A DNA stretch of 39,815 bases from an uncultured Collinsella sp. (GCA_900751695.1 CAADSS010000078.1:1-39815), one strand, 5' to 3'. Counted from the stretch's first letter, positions 1 to 7,685 are shown. Numbers and translations are program-made. Notes: generated by a model from the sequence alone, not told the origin.

Positions 1-129
1 AGCGCAAAAGAAATGGCCAAAATCGAACTTCCCTTGCCGCCGATTGAGCTTCAACGTTCCTTCTTGGACTTCGCCGCCTCGGTCGACAAATCGAAATTTA
101 AGTTAGGTACCTGCGGTGGGATGCTTTGA
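1..129 (+). CDS. hsdS: Type I restriction specificity subunit HsdS, C-terminal end only
   Basis: This reading frame is open from the window edge and ends in TGA at 127-129. The encoded tail contains IELPLPPIELQRSF followed by VDKSKF, which is the usual C-terminal conserved region of HsdS, the DNA-recognition subunit of type I restriction-modification enzymes. Normal HsdS proteins continue for another 15-20 residues after the DKSKF box. Here the frame runs into a short unrelated tail (KLGTCGGML) and stops. That tail overlaps the 3' end of the convergent recombinase gene by 32 bases. This suggests a shuffled or silent cassette rather than a standard full-length gene. The recognition domains lie outside the window, so specificity cannot be judged. 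Confidence 0.75.
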   Translation, partial: SAKEMAKIELPLPPIELQRSFLDFAASVDKSKFKLGTCGGML

Positions 130-1081
130 CGTTGCGCTGGTCGACCATTGCATACCTTAATGTGGTGTCTATTTTTTTATGGCCAAGGAGCACCTGGACT
201 TGTTCGATGGGCATTCCTTTGTCGATTGCCTTTGTAGCAAGTGTTCTTCTGAACTTATGAGGGTGGACCCTTCCTAAATCAAGCTCGCGCCCCAGTTTTC
301 TAAGCAGCGCCTCGACGCCGCCAATTTGTAGCCTCTCGTGTGGCGCCTTGCTCGACACGAAGAGTGCTTCCGAGCTGTCTATTCGGGTTGACAGGTAATT
401 CTCAATATGGACTTTAGTCTTTGCGTCAAAATAGACGATGCGGTCCTTATTTCCCTTGCCGTGTACGATGCACTCACGATTGATGGTGTCGATGGAGCTC
501 CTGTCCAACGAGACGAGTTCGCCCACACGCATGCCCGTGGAGCGCAACAGGTCGATCAGGGCAAGGTTTCGGGGCGACCCGCAGTTATCGCAAAGAATCT
601 CAACGACTTCATCGCTATACGTTTCCTTTATGGGTTGCGGAGCCTTGACTCTTTTAATGCGTCTAACCGGGCTCTTAATGATATGGTCCTCGTCTTCGAG
701 CCATGAGTAGAAGCTTGAGATGATTCTTCGAACATTGTCGACGGTGACGCGACTGACGCCGGCTTTTTGCTGATAGTCGGAAAGATAGGACCTGATCTCT
801 TCGGTTCCCAGGTCGCAAGCTGGCGTATCGAATGATTCAAGCATTTTATTGATGGTGGTTTCGTAGTAGGAGATGGTCCTATCCGAGCAGCCTTCGAGGC
901 GTTTTGCAGACAGAAATAGATCTAGGAATGATTCGCTTTCACCGACGCGCCCGTCTTCAGCTAATTGGCTTTCATCGAAAAGGCAGTGCGATAAAACCTT
1001 TTTGAGCTGGCGGTTCTGCTGCGTGGTCAGGTAGGGGAGCATGAGGCGGGTAATTTCCCTGGCTGTTTTCGTGAGGTCCAT
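98..1081 (-). CDS. Tyrosine recombinase, hsdS-associated
   Basis: The 327-residue protein has an N-terminal SAM-like core-binding domain (about 50-135) and a C-terminal catalytic domain. The tyrosine recombinase set is visible: R185 in GMRVGE, K209 in the GKGNK turn, H275 and R278 in HPHKFRR, H301 in LLGHKK and the nucleophile Y310. The protein is therefore probably active. Recombinases of this size next to type I hsdS genes commonly invert hsdS segments and change methylation specificity, and the convergent position against an hsdS tail supports that role. The start is the ATG at 1079-1081; upstream on the minus strand lies CGCAAGGAAGGACGCCGCC, which contains a good ribosome binding site. 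An integrase of a small island is the alternative. Confidence 0.9.
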   Translation of the reverse strand: MDLTKTAREITRLMLPYLTTQQNRQLKKVLSHCLFDESQLAEDGRVGESESFLDLFLSAKRLEGCSDRTISYYETTINKMLESFDTPACDLGTEEIRSYLSDYQQKAGVSRVTVDNVRRIISSFYSWLEDEDHIIKSPVRRIKRVKAPQPIKETYSDEVVEILCDNCGSPRNLALIDLLRSTGMRVGELVSLDRSSIDTINRECIVHGKGNKDRIVYFDAKTKVHIENYLSTRIDSSEALFVSSKAPHERLQIGGVEALLRKLGRELDLGRVHPHKFRRTLATKAIDKGMPIEQVQVLLGHKKIDTTLRYAMVDQRNVKASHRRYLT

Positions 1082-1181
1082 GGCGGCGTCCTTCCTTGCG
1101 CGGTGGGTGGCGCTATTTTCCTTTGTTTACCCGTGCGTTATGGAAGGGATGCCGGGTGGCGCTTCCGCTAGGCAGCGTCAA

Positions 1182-1257
1182 GGGGACCCGTGAAGCCCCG
1201 CGCAGGCCTCTGCATCACTTCGGTGCGGCTTAGCCTGCAAAGCGAGATATTCAGAGG
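1182..1257. other. Possible structured element in the 1082-1390 gap
   Basis: The gap between the recombinase and the next gene holds nested inverted repeats. GGGG/CCCC pair at 1182-1199. GCAGGC (1202-1207) pairs with GCCTGC (1233-1238) around a CAC-TTCG-GTG tetraloop hairpin. CCTCTG (1207-1212) can alternatively pair with CAGAGG (1252-1257). The element might be a recombination or attachment site, a leader structure, or chance. No tRNA or known RNA family is recognised, and the rest of the gap shows nothing clear apart from a CTGAAAG/CTTTCAG hairpin near 1316-1340. Confidence 0.3.
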
Positions 1258-1390
1258 CGTTTTCCTAATGGGGGCATCTAAATGTAGAGCGGTATCCAAT
1301 TCCGTAAGAGACTTTGCTGAAAGCAACGTACCAGCTTTCAGAATTCGCTGACATAATAACGATACGGTGACTTTTGACGAAAGGCGAACG

Positions 1391-3100
1391 ATGAATGCCG
1401 ACGCCCAGCTAGAAAAAGCAGTTGCGTTGATTGACGAACAGATTGCCTCTGCATTGCGAACGACTTACAAATTCAGGGAGCACTGGAGTGGCGGAAAGCT
1501 TGATTTCCGGAGACAAGCCGGCGGTTTTGCGACGCTGATTCAGCCATCGCAAGAACAGGTTGAATACGATTTCTTTAAGGCATCCATTGAGTTTTCCGTT
1601 AGAAATAACATAGTCAATCCAATACTCGGATCCTTGTTCGCTCTCTATGGTATTGACGCGACATGGCCGAAGGGCTCGACTGTTGTTTGGTCGAATAATG
1701 AGAAACACGAAAGTGTGAACCCTATTGAGTTTCTAATTTCAACAAATTGCGAAACCGTAGGGTATCGATACACCTTTCCGGACTCGCTTACCGCAATGGA
1801 AGTCGATGAAATCCTTGATGCATGGGGAATCAGCAGGGTTGTTGTTGTTGACTGGTCTGCAGCGGAGATTGAGGAGCTAAAACGATGCCCCAAGGAGCTG
1901 TGTGCCGAAGGGTTCGATAACGTATTCCAAATATCATCGAGCGGGTTTTTCAAAAAGTTCTTCCCAGAGGCGCTCTACGATGAGTTTGTTTATCGCATTC
2001 GAGATGCAGTTGTCAGGGTGGAGGATATTATCGGTCTCCAGGCCATTTCTAGCCTCTCCATGCCTCGCTTGGCGCCATTCAGGGCTTCGCTGATAGACGA
2101 GATTCATCGCACTGTTGACGGCTTTCCTGAGTCGAATTACACGGTTCAATCAAATCACACCACGTTCAGGCTTGTCGACGAAGATCAAAAAGTGCTCAAT
2201 AAAGCTTTCTTCGATGATGGACTTGGACACTGCCTTGCTGGAACAAAGGGCTTTGCAAGATGTCTTACTACATCGGAGTACCTGCGCAGGTCTTTTTTGC
2301 GGGGCGGAGAGTTCGATTACACTTCAATTGTTTGTGGCTATATAAAGGCGGTTGAGCAGCTCGCATATGAACTCATGCTTGCTACGCTAGGCGAGCCGGG
2401 ATCAGAAAAACTCTTCATTGCCACAGCTAAGAAAGGAAATAGGGCAGTCGTATACAAGAGACCATTCGATTGGTCTCGGGAGGCTAAACACATCCAGTTC
2501 GTCGAATCAAATAAGCGGTGGTTTTCGACAACCCTGGTCGCTCTTGCGAATCTTCTCCATGACAATAAAGAGGCTTGGAGGATTAGCGACGAGGGAAGAC
2601 ATTTCGTGCTTCTCAAGATAAGGGATTTTGCAGGTAAAGATAGGAATGGCTATTTCCACAAGGATAACTTTACGGATTTGGATGAAGTTAATAGGATTAG
2701 GCAAGATGCAATTGCGCTTCTGTATTACCTATTGGGCGGTTATGTTATCCCAGGAAGTAAGGAAAAGGCGCTGGAAACGCTTGGATTGAAGCACGTTTCC
2801 TATAGCGAAATGTATATGAAGCTAGCCGAGATACCTTTGACTGACTTTGTTTTGGAGTTTGAGGGTCGAAATCCTGTGAAAGCAGTTAGGCCCTTCGAGC
2901 AACCTGCCATAGAGTATGACGGCTACGGTCTAGTCTCTTCGAAGGTGCTTTTTGTTAGAGTTGACAGCTATCGTGGCGCCCGTGAACGGGAATTGACTGA
3001 GGCTGCCAGCAAGGATGACCTCATCGTAGTTGGTCGCGATAATATGCCGTCTAAGCTGTTCTTTGTAAAACGTAACGGCGAACGGGTGCGGTTTTGGTAA
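1391..3100 (+). CDS. Large uncharacterised protein with HEPN ribonuclease-like motif
   Basis: This 569-residue protein belongs to no family I can name. The useful signal is in its C-terminal half. A helix around residues 313-330 (IVCGYIKAVEQLAYELM) resembles the first helix of HEPN domains. It is followed about 90 residues later by RNGYFH at 418-423, which fits the RNxxxH (R-x4-H) active-site motif of HEPN ribonucleases, and then by another helix. The N-terminal 300 residues are mixed alpha/beta without a motif I recognise. There is no signal peptide or membrane segment. ATG 1391 is preferred because GAAAGG lies six bases upstream; an in-frame GTG at 1367 has no clear site. Codon use is more AT-rich than in the housekeeping genes. 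Together with the type I restriction remnant and the GmrSD gene, this suggests a defence role, possibly RNA cleavage on infection (inference). Confidence 0.7.
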   Translation: MNADAQLEKAVALIDEQIASALRTTYKFREHWSGGKLDFRRQAGGFATLIQPSQEQVEYDFFKASIEFSVRNNIVNPILGSLFALYGIDATWPKGSTVVWSNNEKHESVNPIEFLISTNCETVGYRYTFPDSLTAMEVDEILDAWGISRVVVVDWSAAEIEELKRCPKELCAEGFDNVFQISSSGFFKKFFPEALYDEFVYRIRDAVVRVEDIIGLQAISSLSMPRLAPFRASLIDEIHRTVDGFPESNYTVQSNHTTFRLVDEDQKVLNKAFFDDGLGHCLAGTKGFARCLTTSEYLRRSFLRGGEFDYTSIVCGYIKAVEQLAYELMLATLGEPGSEKLFIATAKKGNRAVVYKRPFDWSREAKHIQFVESNKRWFSTTLVALANLLHDNKEAWRISDEGRHFVLLKIRDFAGKDRNGYFHKDNFTDLDEVNRIRQDAIALLYYLLGGYVIPGSKEKALETLGLKHVSYSEMYMKLAEIPLTDFVLEFEGRNPVKAVRPFEQPAIEYDGYGLVSSKVLFVRVDSYRGARERELTEAASKDDLIVVGRDNMPSKLFFVKRNGERVRFW

Positions 3101-3106
3101 GAAAAC

Positions 3107-3132
3107 GGCACGCGAACGAGAGTCCGCGTGCC
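3107..3132 (-). terminator. Intrinsic terminator (minus strand) of the small peptide gene
   Basis: GGCACGCG pairs perfectly with CGCGTGCC across a 10-base loop. Read on the minus strand, the hairpin is followed by GTTTTCTT, a proper U-rich tail. It lies just beyond the stop of the 35-residue ORF at 3149. It may also help end the convergent plus-strand gene that stops at 3100. Confidence 0.7.
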
Positions 3133-3148
3133 GACGCGCTTCCGTCGT

Positions 3149-3256
3149 TTAGCTGCTGGGCGTCTCGTTGCCGCGATACTTAAAGTATGCGGTTGCGATA
3201 GCCACAATAGCATCTATAACGGCGAGAACGACCTCATCGTTAGGCGTGTACTTCAT
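3149..3256 (-). CDS. 35-residue hydrophobic peptide, type I toxin-like
   Basis: The short gene encodes a peptide beginning MKYTPNDEVV, with a hydrophobic helix at about residues 9-27 (VVLAVIDAIVAIATAYF) and a polar tail ending GNETPSS. Translation is well signalled: AAAGGAGG lies five bases before the ATG, and a terminator follows the stop, so it looks like a complete one-gene transcript. The helix carries an internal aspartate and ends in lysine, giving an amphipathic pattern reminiscent of small membrane toxins such as TisB, though there is no clear sequence match. It sits antisense-oriented between the HEPN-like gene and the GmrSD gene. A longer in-frame start at 3343 was rejected because it lacks a ribosome binding site. 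Function is unknown; the toxin idea is inference. Confidence 0.55.
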   Translation of the reverse strand: MKYTPNDEVVLAVIDAIVAIATAYFKYRGNETPSS

Positions 3257-3261
3257 CTTTT

Positions 3262-3308
3262 CCTCCTTTGTCGGGATTCTAAGCTGACGTATGCCAGCAA
3301 AAAGGAGG
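3262..3308 (-). promoter_or_regulatory. Leader stem sequestering the peptide's ribosome binding site
   Basis: In the minus-strand transcript, CCTCCTTT (3308 down to 3301) is perfectly complementary to AAAGGAGG (3269 down to 3262), the Shine-Dalgarno sequence of the small peptide. The 31-base loop contains a further hairpin, GCTG/CAGC at 3283-3298. Folding would block ribosome entry. Such self-sequestration is characteristic of mRNAs of type I toxins and some other tightly controlled small peptides. Confidence 0.6.
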
Positions 3309-3402
3309 TCGTAAGCGCTAACGCTATGATAACCGATACTCATTTAGCTATTGTCTAATACCGCCAAATAGTGAAGGTGCACGTATTATTTGTGATAAGG
3401 AC

Positions 3403-3427
3403 GCTAAAAGACTATTTGCCTTTTAGC
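3403..3427. other. AT-rich inverted repeat upstream of the GmrSD gene
   Basis: GCTAAAAG (3403-3410) pairs with CTTTTAGC (3420-3427) around a nine-base loop. Neither side has a U-tract convincing for termination. It could be an operator for the divergent pair formed by the small peptide and the GmrSD gene. Confidence 0.35.
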
Positions 3428-3482
3428 TCTTTGCGGATACTGACCACGCGGCTTGCCCACAATCCCATCTCCAGTGTTTTGA

Positions 3483-3510
3483 TTGACGGGGCAATTGCAG
3501 GCGATGTAAA
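3483..3510 (+). promoter_or_regulatory. Candidate promoter of the GmrSD gene
   Basis: TTGACG (3483-3488) and TGTAAA (3505-3510) are separated by 16 bases, a reasonable sigma-A type promoter. Transcription would start near 3517, giving a very short leader that still contains the GAGGGG ribosome binding site. This is based on sequence match alone. Confidence 0.4.
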
Positions 3511-3529
3511 TAAGAGGGGACAACCGTAA

Positions 3530-5653
3530 ATGAAAGCAACCGAAGCGAATCTGCTTGACCTTATGGGCGTGGCGAAGATGCAGTTCGTCATTCCCGTGTA
3601 CCAGCGAGTTTACTCGTGGAGTGTAAAAGAGTGCGAGGTGCTTTGGGATGACGTTATGCGAGCGGGTCGTGATGGCATATCGCACTTCGTGGGGTCGATG
3701 CTCTATATCCCCGAGTCCGAGAGCTCTGCCACGAGCATTTCGCGCGTGCTTCTGATTGACGGACAGCAGCGCATGACGACGTTTTCGTTGATGATCGCTG
3801 CCTTGGCTGAATATCTGGAGGATAATCCCGACAAGGCCGGCTTCCTTGGCGATCTCAAGATCTCAGCGCTGCGGAAGAACTATCTCTTTAACGATGATGA
3901 CTACAACGGCCTGGCGCGCTACAAGCTGGTGCTCTCGCAGGACGATAAAGAGACGCTGTTCTCCATCGTGTCTGGGTCTCCCGTGCCAGATGAAAAATCG
4001 GATCGCATTGTCGAGAACCATGCATTTTTCTGCGAGAAGATGCGTGGTAAATCATTTGATCCGGCAAGGCTTTGGGCGGGTCTCAACCGTGTGCAGGTCA
4101 TCGACACTAAACTCACGGCAGGTGTAGACAATGCCCAGCTCATATTTGAGTCCATGAACTCCAAGGGTAAGCCGCTCACGCCTATTGACCTCATTCGTAA
4201 CTACGTTCTTATGTCGCTTCCTAACGATGAACAGACCAAGCTTTACGAGGGCTACTGGCATCCGCTCGAGCACTTGTTCGGAAAAGGCGGCGAAGAAGAG
4301 TTCAATGCATTTATCTGGTACTGGCTGTGGCTCAAGGTTCCCAATAGGATGCCGAAGGAAAACGAGGCCTACCACGAGTTCAAACGCTACTTCGCTGACG
4401 ACTTCGATGGAGATACCGAAGGCCTGCTGAAGGAGCTTCGCGAATATGCGCAAAGATATGCCAGGTTGTTCCTTGGCAAGGAGAAAGACGAGGGGCTGCG
4501 CCGAGTGTTCGGCAGGATTGCCTGCCTTTATGTTAAACCGGTCAGACCTTTGCTGATGCTGCTTTACTCGGTTTATGAAGGTGACAAGATTGACCGCAAT
4601 GCGTTTCTCCGTATCTGCGAGACTATCGAGTCGTATCTGTTCAGGCGGGCGGTTTGCGGCAGGCTTACCACGGGCCTAAATAATTTCTTTGCCGGCATGT
4701 ATCGCAACCTTGAGCAACAGGACGATATAGAGGAGTACGTTACGGCGATGCTCCTTATCCATAGCAGTGGTATGACTGCGTACTTTCCGACAGACGAGCA
4801 TTTTGTCGAGGAGTTTAAGACGCGTGACTGTTACAACCGCTTCTCCAAAAAGCGCTATTACCTGGAACGCATGGAGAACTGGCACCACCCGAAGGAGTCC
4901 ATCTCGGCTGACGATTACCAGATTGAGCACGTCATGCCCCAGACGATTGATGACGAGCACGGCTGGAAGGAATCGCTTGGCGAGAACTGGGAAGACATCC
5001 ACGACAGGCTGTGCAACAACTTGGGAAATCTTACGCTGACGGGCTACAACCAGGAGTACTCAAACCGGTCGTTCTCGGACAAGCTCAATCTTCCGAACGT
5101 GGGACTTAAATGCAGCCCACTCTACCTAAACAAGTCGATCGCCTCGCATGAAAAATGGGGCGAGGAGGAGATTAAGCACCGCGCGGACGATCTGGCGAAA
5201 GAGGCGTGCGAGATATGGAAATATCCCGACCTTCCGGCAGACGTCGTCGACAAGTACCGTCCTTCCCGCGGGGAGTCTGACGAGGCGCCTATTTGGACTC
5301 TGCAGGAGAATCACCCCACTTTTGCCGAAGGTGGACTCAACCAGAAGCTTTTCGATGAGGTGCGCGAGTCTGTTCTGAGTGGTAATCCTTCGTGGGAGTC
5401 CTATATAGCCAAGTACTATGTAGGACTCAGGTCGGGCAAGCGAAAACTGCATGCCGTGCTAGAAGGCAGGACCAGCAACGGTGGTTGGATCGCCGTTGGC
5501 CTGGCAAAGAGCGTGGACGACCTAATTGATCCAGAGGACATGTGTCAGGACAAACGCGCACAGGGCGGATTTGGCCCGGGCTTACCCACTTACGTTGCGC
5601 TTCGGAACGCCGATGACATTCCTGCGGTGCTCGATCTCATAAAGCAGTGCTAG
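3530..5653 (+). CDS. GmrSD-type restriction endonuclease, single-chain (DUF262 + DUF1524)
   Basis: The 707-residue protein joins both GmrSD halves. The N-terminal DUF262 (ParB-like NTPase) domain shows IPVYQRVYSW at 21-30 and the signature DGQQR at 77-81. The DUF1524 His-Me finger nuclease domain shows IEHVMPQ at 465-471, with the catalytic histidine at 467, and CNNLGNLTLT at 495-504 followed by YSNRSF. The last hundred residues (about 608-707) resemble the DUF5655-like domain often found at the end of such proteins. GmrSD enzymes use nucleotide hydrolysis to cut DNA carrying modified (for example glucosylated) cytosines, protecting against phages. All core motifs are intact. ATG 3530 has GAGGGG about nine bases upstream. 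Its neighbours are a type I restriction locus and a HEPN-like gene. The exact target modification cannot be read from the sequence. Confidence 0.92.
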   Translation: MKATEANLLDLMGVAKMQFVIPVYQRVYSWSVKECEVLWDDVMRAGRDGISHFVGSMLYIPESESSATSISRVLLIDGQQRMTTFSLMIAALAEYLEDNPDKAGFLGDLKISALRKNYLFNDDDYNGLARYKLVLSQDDKETLFSIVSGSPVPDEKSDRIVENHAFFCEKMRGKSFDPARLWAGLNRVQVIDTKLTAGVDNAQLIFESMNSKGKPLTPIDLIRNYVLMSLPNDEQTKLYEGYWHPLEHLFGKGGEEEFNAFIWYWLWLKVPNRMPKENEAYHEFKRYFADDFDGDTEGLLKELREYAQRYARLFLGKEKDEGLRRVFGRIACLYVKPVRPLLMLLYSVYEGDKIDRNAFLRICETIESYLFRRAVCGRLTTGLNNFFAGMYRNLEQQDDIEEYVTAMLLIHSSGMTAYFPTDEHFVEEFKTRDCYNRFSKKRYYLERMENWHHPKESISADDYQIEHVMPQTIDDEHGWKESLGENWEDIHDRLCNNLGNLTLTGYNQEYSNRSFSDKLNLPNVGLKCSPLYLNKSIASHEKWGEEEIKHRADDLAKEACEIWKYPDLPADVVDKYRPSRGESDEAPIWTLQENHPTFAEGGLNQKLFDEVRESVLSGNPSWESYIAKYYVGLRSGKRKLHAVLEGRTSNGGWIAVGLAKSVDDLIDPEDMCQDKRAQGGFGPGLPTYVALRNADDIPAVLDLIKQC

Positions 5654-5660
5654 GTTGAAG

Positions 5661-5681
5661 GCCGGGAATCTAATTCCCGGC
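5661..5681 (+). terminator. Hairpin after the GmrSD gene
   Basis: GCCGGGAA pairs with TTCCCGGC around a five-base loop, eight bases after the stop codon. There is no long U-tract, so it is either a weak terminator or an RNA-stabilising hairpin between convergent genes. Confidence 0.5.
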
Positions 5682-5783
5682 CCTTGCCAGCTCAAAATCG
5701 TCGATGGCCCATTCGCCCGTCTACGCCCCCACAATCCCGCGAGTCGCTTGATTTGGTTTACGGCCCTCAGTTTTCGGCATCTG

Positions 5784-6770
5784 TTACTCGTCGTCCTCGT
5801 CGTTGGGGTCGCCCTTGAGGGTGTTGATGTCCAGGTACTGGTTATCGTCCTCTTTTTGCTGGGTTTCCGACTCCGCTTGGGTGGGGCCGCGGAACAGCTG
5901 GAATCCCTCAAACGCAATGACGCCGAGCAGGGCGATGATAATGGCGATAAAGGCAACCTTGACTGCCTGCGGAAATTCCGAGAAACGCAGCGCCTTTTCC
6001 TCGGCGTAATAATCGGCGAAGCGCTCTTCGCCCGTGCTTTTGGTATACGCCGGTGCGGACGCGGCCTCCGGGTCATATTCCGGTGCAGGCGTGGCAGCGT
6101 ACGGATCGTTGAGATAATCGCTCGATGCGGTGCCATAATCCTCGGTCTCGATGCGACTGGTGCCAGCATAGTCATCGGAATAATCGGAATATGCCGCACC
6201 GCCCTCATAGTCCGCGGCGCTCGTGTTGGCGGCAAAAAGCGGGTTAACTGGAACGTCGAGCGCCGGCATGCCGGTGGAGGTCTCATCCAGATCGGCTGCA
6301 GTCCAGGAATCGTAGGCAACCTGATGGGCGACGGGCTCATCGAGCCTTGCAACCGGAGGCTTGCGTGCCGCAGGAACAGGCAACTGCTGGGCGCTGTACA
6401 TAACGGTGCTGTCGGCCGATTTGCCCTTCGTCGCTGCAGCGAGAAATGCCGCCGTCTCGGACGGGTCGCTTGCGGGGCGGGGAGCGGGTGTGGGCGCCGA
6501 AGTGGGTGCGGGCGTAGGCGCGGGCGTCGAAACAGGCGACTGCGCAGGAGTCGGCGCAGGTGCGGACTTAGGCGCAAGTGCGGGATTGGGGCTTGACGGG
6601 CGAGCCCCGCCGCTCATGAGTTCGTCGGCGGTCCACGGGCGATCATCCATCACGTCGTCAAGGCTCAGCGAAAACAGGTCGTCTTCACCCTCATCGAACA
6701 TGCGGTGCACATGTCCACCAATTGCCGGAATCAATCCGCGACCGGTGCATGATGCCTTGCTCAACGCCAT
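5784..6770 (-). CDS. Uncharacterised Pro/Ala-rich protein with one C-terminal membrane span
   Basis: This 328-residue protein matches no family I recognise. Its N-terminal part contains an acidic MFDEGEDDLFSLSLDDVMDDRPWTADEL stretch of about 30 residues, then a low-complexity Ala-Pro-Thr/Ser linker (roughly residues 70-110) and a Tyr/Asp/Ser-rich disordered region. A single hydrophobic helix lies at about 269-293 and is followed by a 35-residue very acidic tail. There is no signal peptide, so it is probably a tail-anchored or single-pass membrane protein with a large disordered cytoplasmic part. The ATG at 6770 is chosen because GAAAGGA precedes it at good spacing; an in-frame start at 6866 lacks a site. 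The SLDDVMDDRPWTADEL-type repeats could be protein-docking segments, but that is a guess. Confidence 0.65.
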   Translation of the reverse strand: MALSKASCTGRGLIPAIGGHVHRMFDEGEDDLFSLSLDDVMDDRPWTADELMSGGARPSSPNPALAPKSAPAPTPAQSPVSTPAPTPAPTSAPTPAPRPASDPSETAAFLAAATKGKSADSTVMYSAQQLPVPAARKPPVARLDEPVAHQVAYDSWTAADLDETSTGMPALDVPVNPLFAANTSAADYEGGAAYSDYSDDYAGTSRIETEDYGTASSDYLNDPYAATPAPEYDPEAASAPAYTKSTGEERFADYYAEEKALRFSEFPQAVKVAFIAIIIALLGVIAFEGFQLFRGPTQAESETQQKEDDNQYLDINTLKGDPNDEDDE

Positions 6771-6893
6771 TCTGTTCCATCCTTTCGAAATACTAATGAC
6801 ATCGATTATATGGAACTTCCCAAGCGGCTCGGTCTTGGATTCGTGCTTTCCAGAACTCGCGCCCAAAAGGGGAGGGGCAATCCAGGCGAGCGC

Positions 6894-7547
6894 CTACTTG
6901 TCGCCGGCCGCCGCCTTGGCCTCATTGAGGTAGCTATAAAAACTGTACTTGGAGATGCCAAAGAACTCGCAGGCGCGCTCGCTCGACTTGGAAATGAGGA
7001 AGGCGCCGCGACGGTCGAGGTAGCCAATGGCGCGAATACGCTCGTCTTTGGTCATGAGTGCCGCGGGCTTGCCCACAAACTGCTCGCACTCGTGCAGCAG
7101 GTCCTCGAGCAGGTCGCCGATGTTCTTGGTAATGGGCTCGGGCTCGGTATAGCCCGTGCCGCCGGTGCCGGTAAAGGCGTCGAGCGAACGCTCAAAAGCC
7201 TTCATGAGCGTAATGTCAAAGTTAATGCCCAAAATGCCGACGGGCTTGCCCTCGTCGTTGCGGATAAAGATGGTAGAGGACTTGAGCAGCTTGCCATCGG
7301 TGGTTTTGGTGAGGTATGGCTCGCGGTCGTGCACGTCGGTGGTGCCCTCGTGCATGGACTCAAACACAATATGGCTGGGGCCGTCACCCAGTTTGCGCCC
7401 GCTGACGTGGCCGTTTTCGATCACTACGATGGAGTGGTCCACGTCCTCGGTCTCCAGATCGTGGACGACGACTTCGCAGTTGGGGCCAAATTGGAGCGCT
7501 AGGCCGTGTGCTAGGCGCTTGTAAAACTCAATCTGTGCGGGGGTCAT
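6894..7547 (-). CDS. YheO/DauR-type transcriptional regulator (PAS-like + HTH)
   Basis: The 217-residue protein has the YheO-like PAS domain from the N-terminus (FYKRLAHGLALQFGPNCEVVV onward) to about residue 120 (GILGINFD). A short linker leads to a C-terminal helix-turn-helix of the YheO type (about residues 180-210, RACEFFGISKYSFYSYLNE). Members such as DauR control amino-acid catabolism genes in response to a small ligand. It is divergent from ygeX across a 277-base gap holding a strong inverted repeat, so it is probably the local regulator of the purine cluster and perhaps of itself (inference). ATG 7547 has AGGAAGG six bases upstream. The in-frame start at 7622 is unsupported and would run through the promoter region. 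Confidence 0.85.
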   Translation of the reverse strand: MTPAQIEFYKRLAHGLALQFGPNCEVVVHDLETEDVDHSIVVIENGHVSGRKLGDGPSHIVFESMHEGTTDVHDREPYLTKTTDGKLLKSSTIFIRNDEGKPVGILGINFDITLMKAFERSLDAFTGTGGTGYTEPEPITKNIGDLLEDLLHECEQFVGKPAALMTKDERIRAIGYLDRRGAFLISKSSERACEFFGISKYSFYSYLNEAKAAAGDK

Positions 7548-7685
7548 GGGTGCCTTCCTAAAAATTAGTTTGGGCACACTTTGCCATAAACCACACTTGA
7601 CCGCAAACAAATCCATCAACAAGGCAATTCATGACCGTTCGGCGGCGAAAAAGTACCGATTACGGCAACAAACAATTCGTTAGGT

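Noticed and set aside
1367..1390. GTG at 1367 as start of the HEPN-like gene
   Set aside because: No ribosome binding site is seen before it, whereas GAAAGG is well placed before ATG 1391.
3128..3358. 76-codon plus-strand frame between the HEPN-like and GmrSD genes
   Set aside because: It has no ribosome binding site and overlaps the better supported minus-strand peptide and its leader.
5582..6596. Long Arg/Pro-rich and Gly/Arg-rich frames on both strands around the Pro/Ala-rich protein
   Set aside because: They are alternative frames of a low-complexity region. The minus-strand frame ending at 5784 has a proper ribosome binding site and a membrane helix, so it was kept instead.
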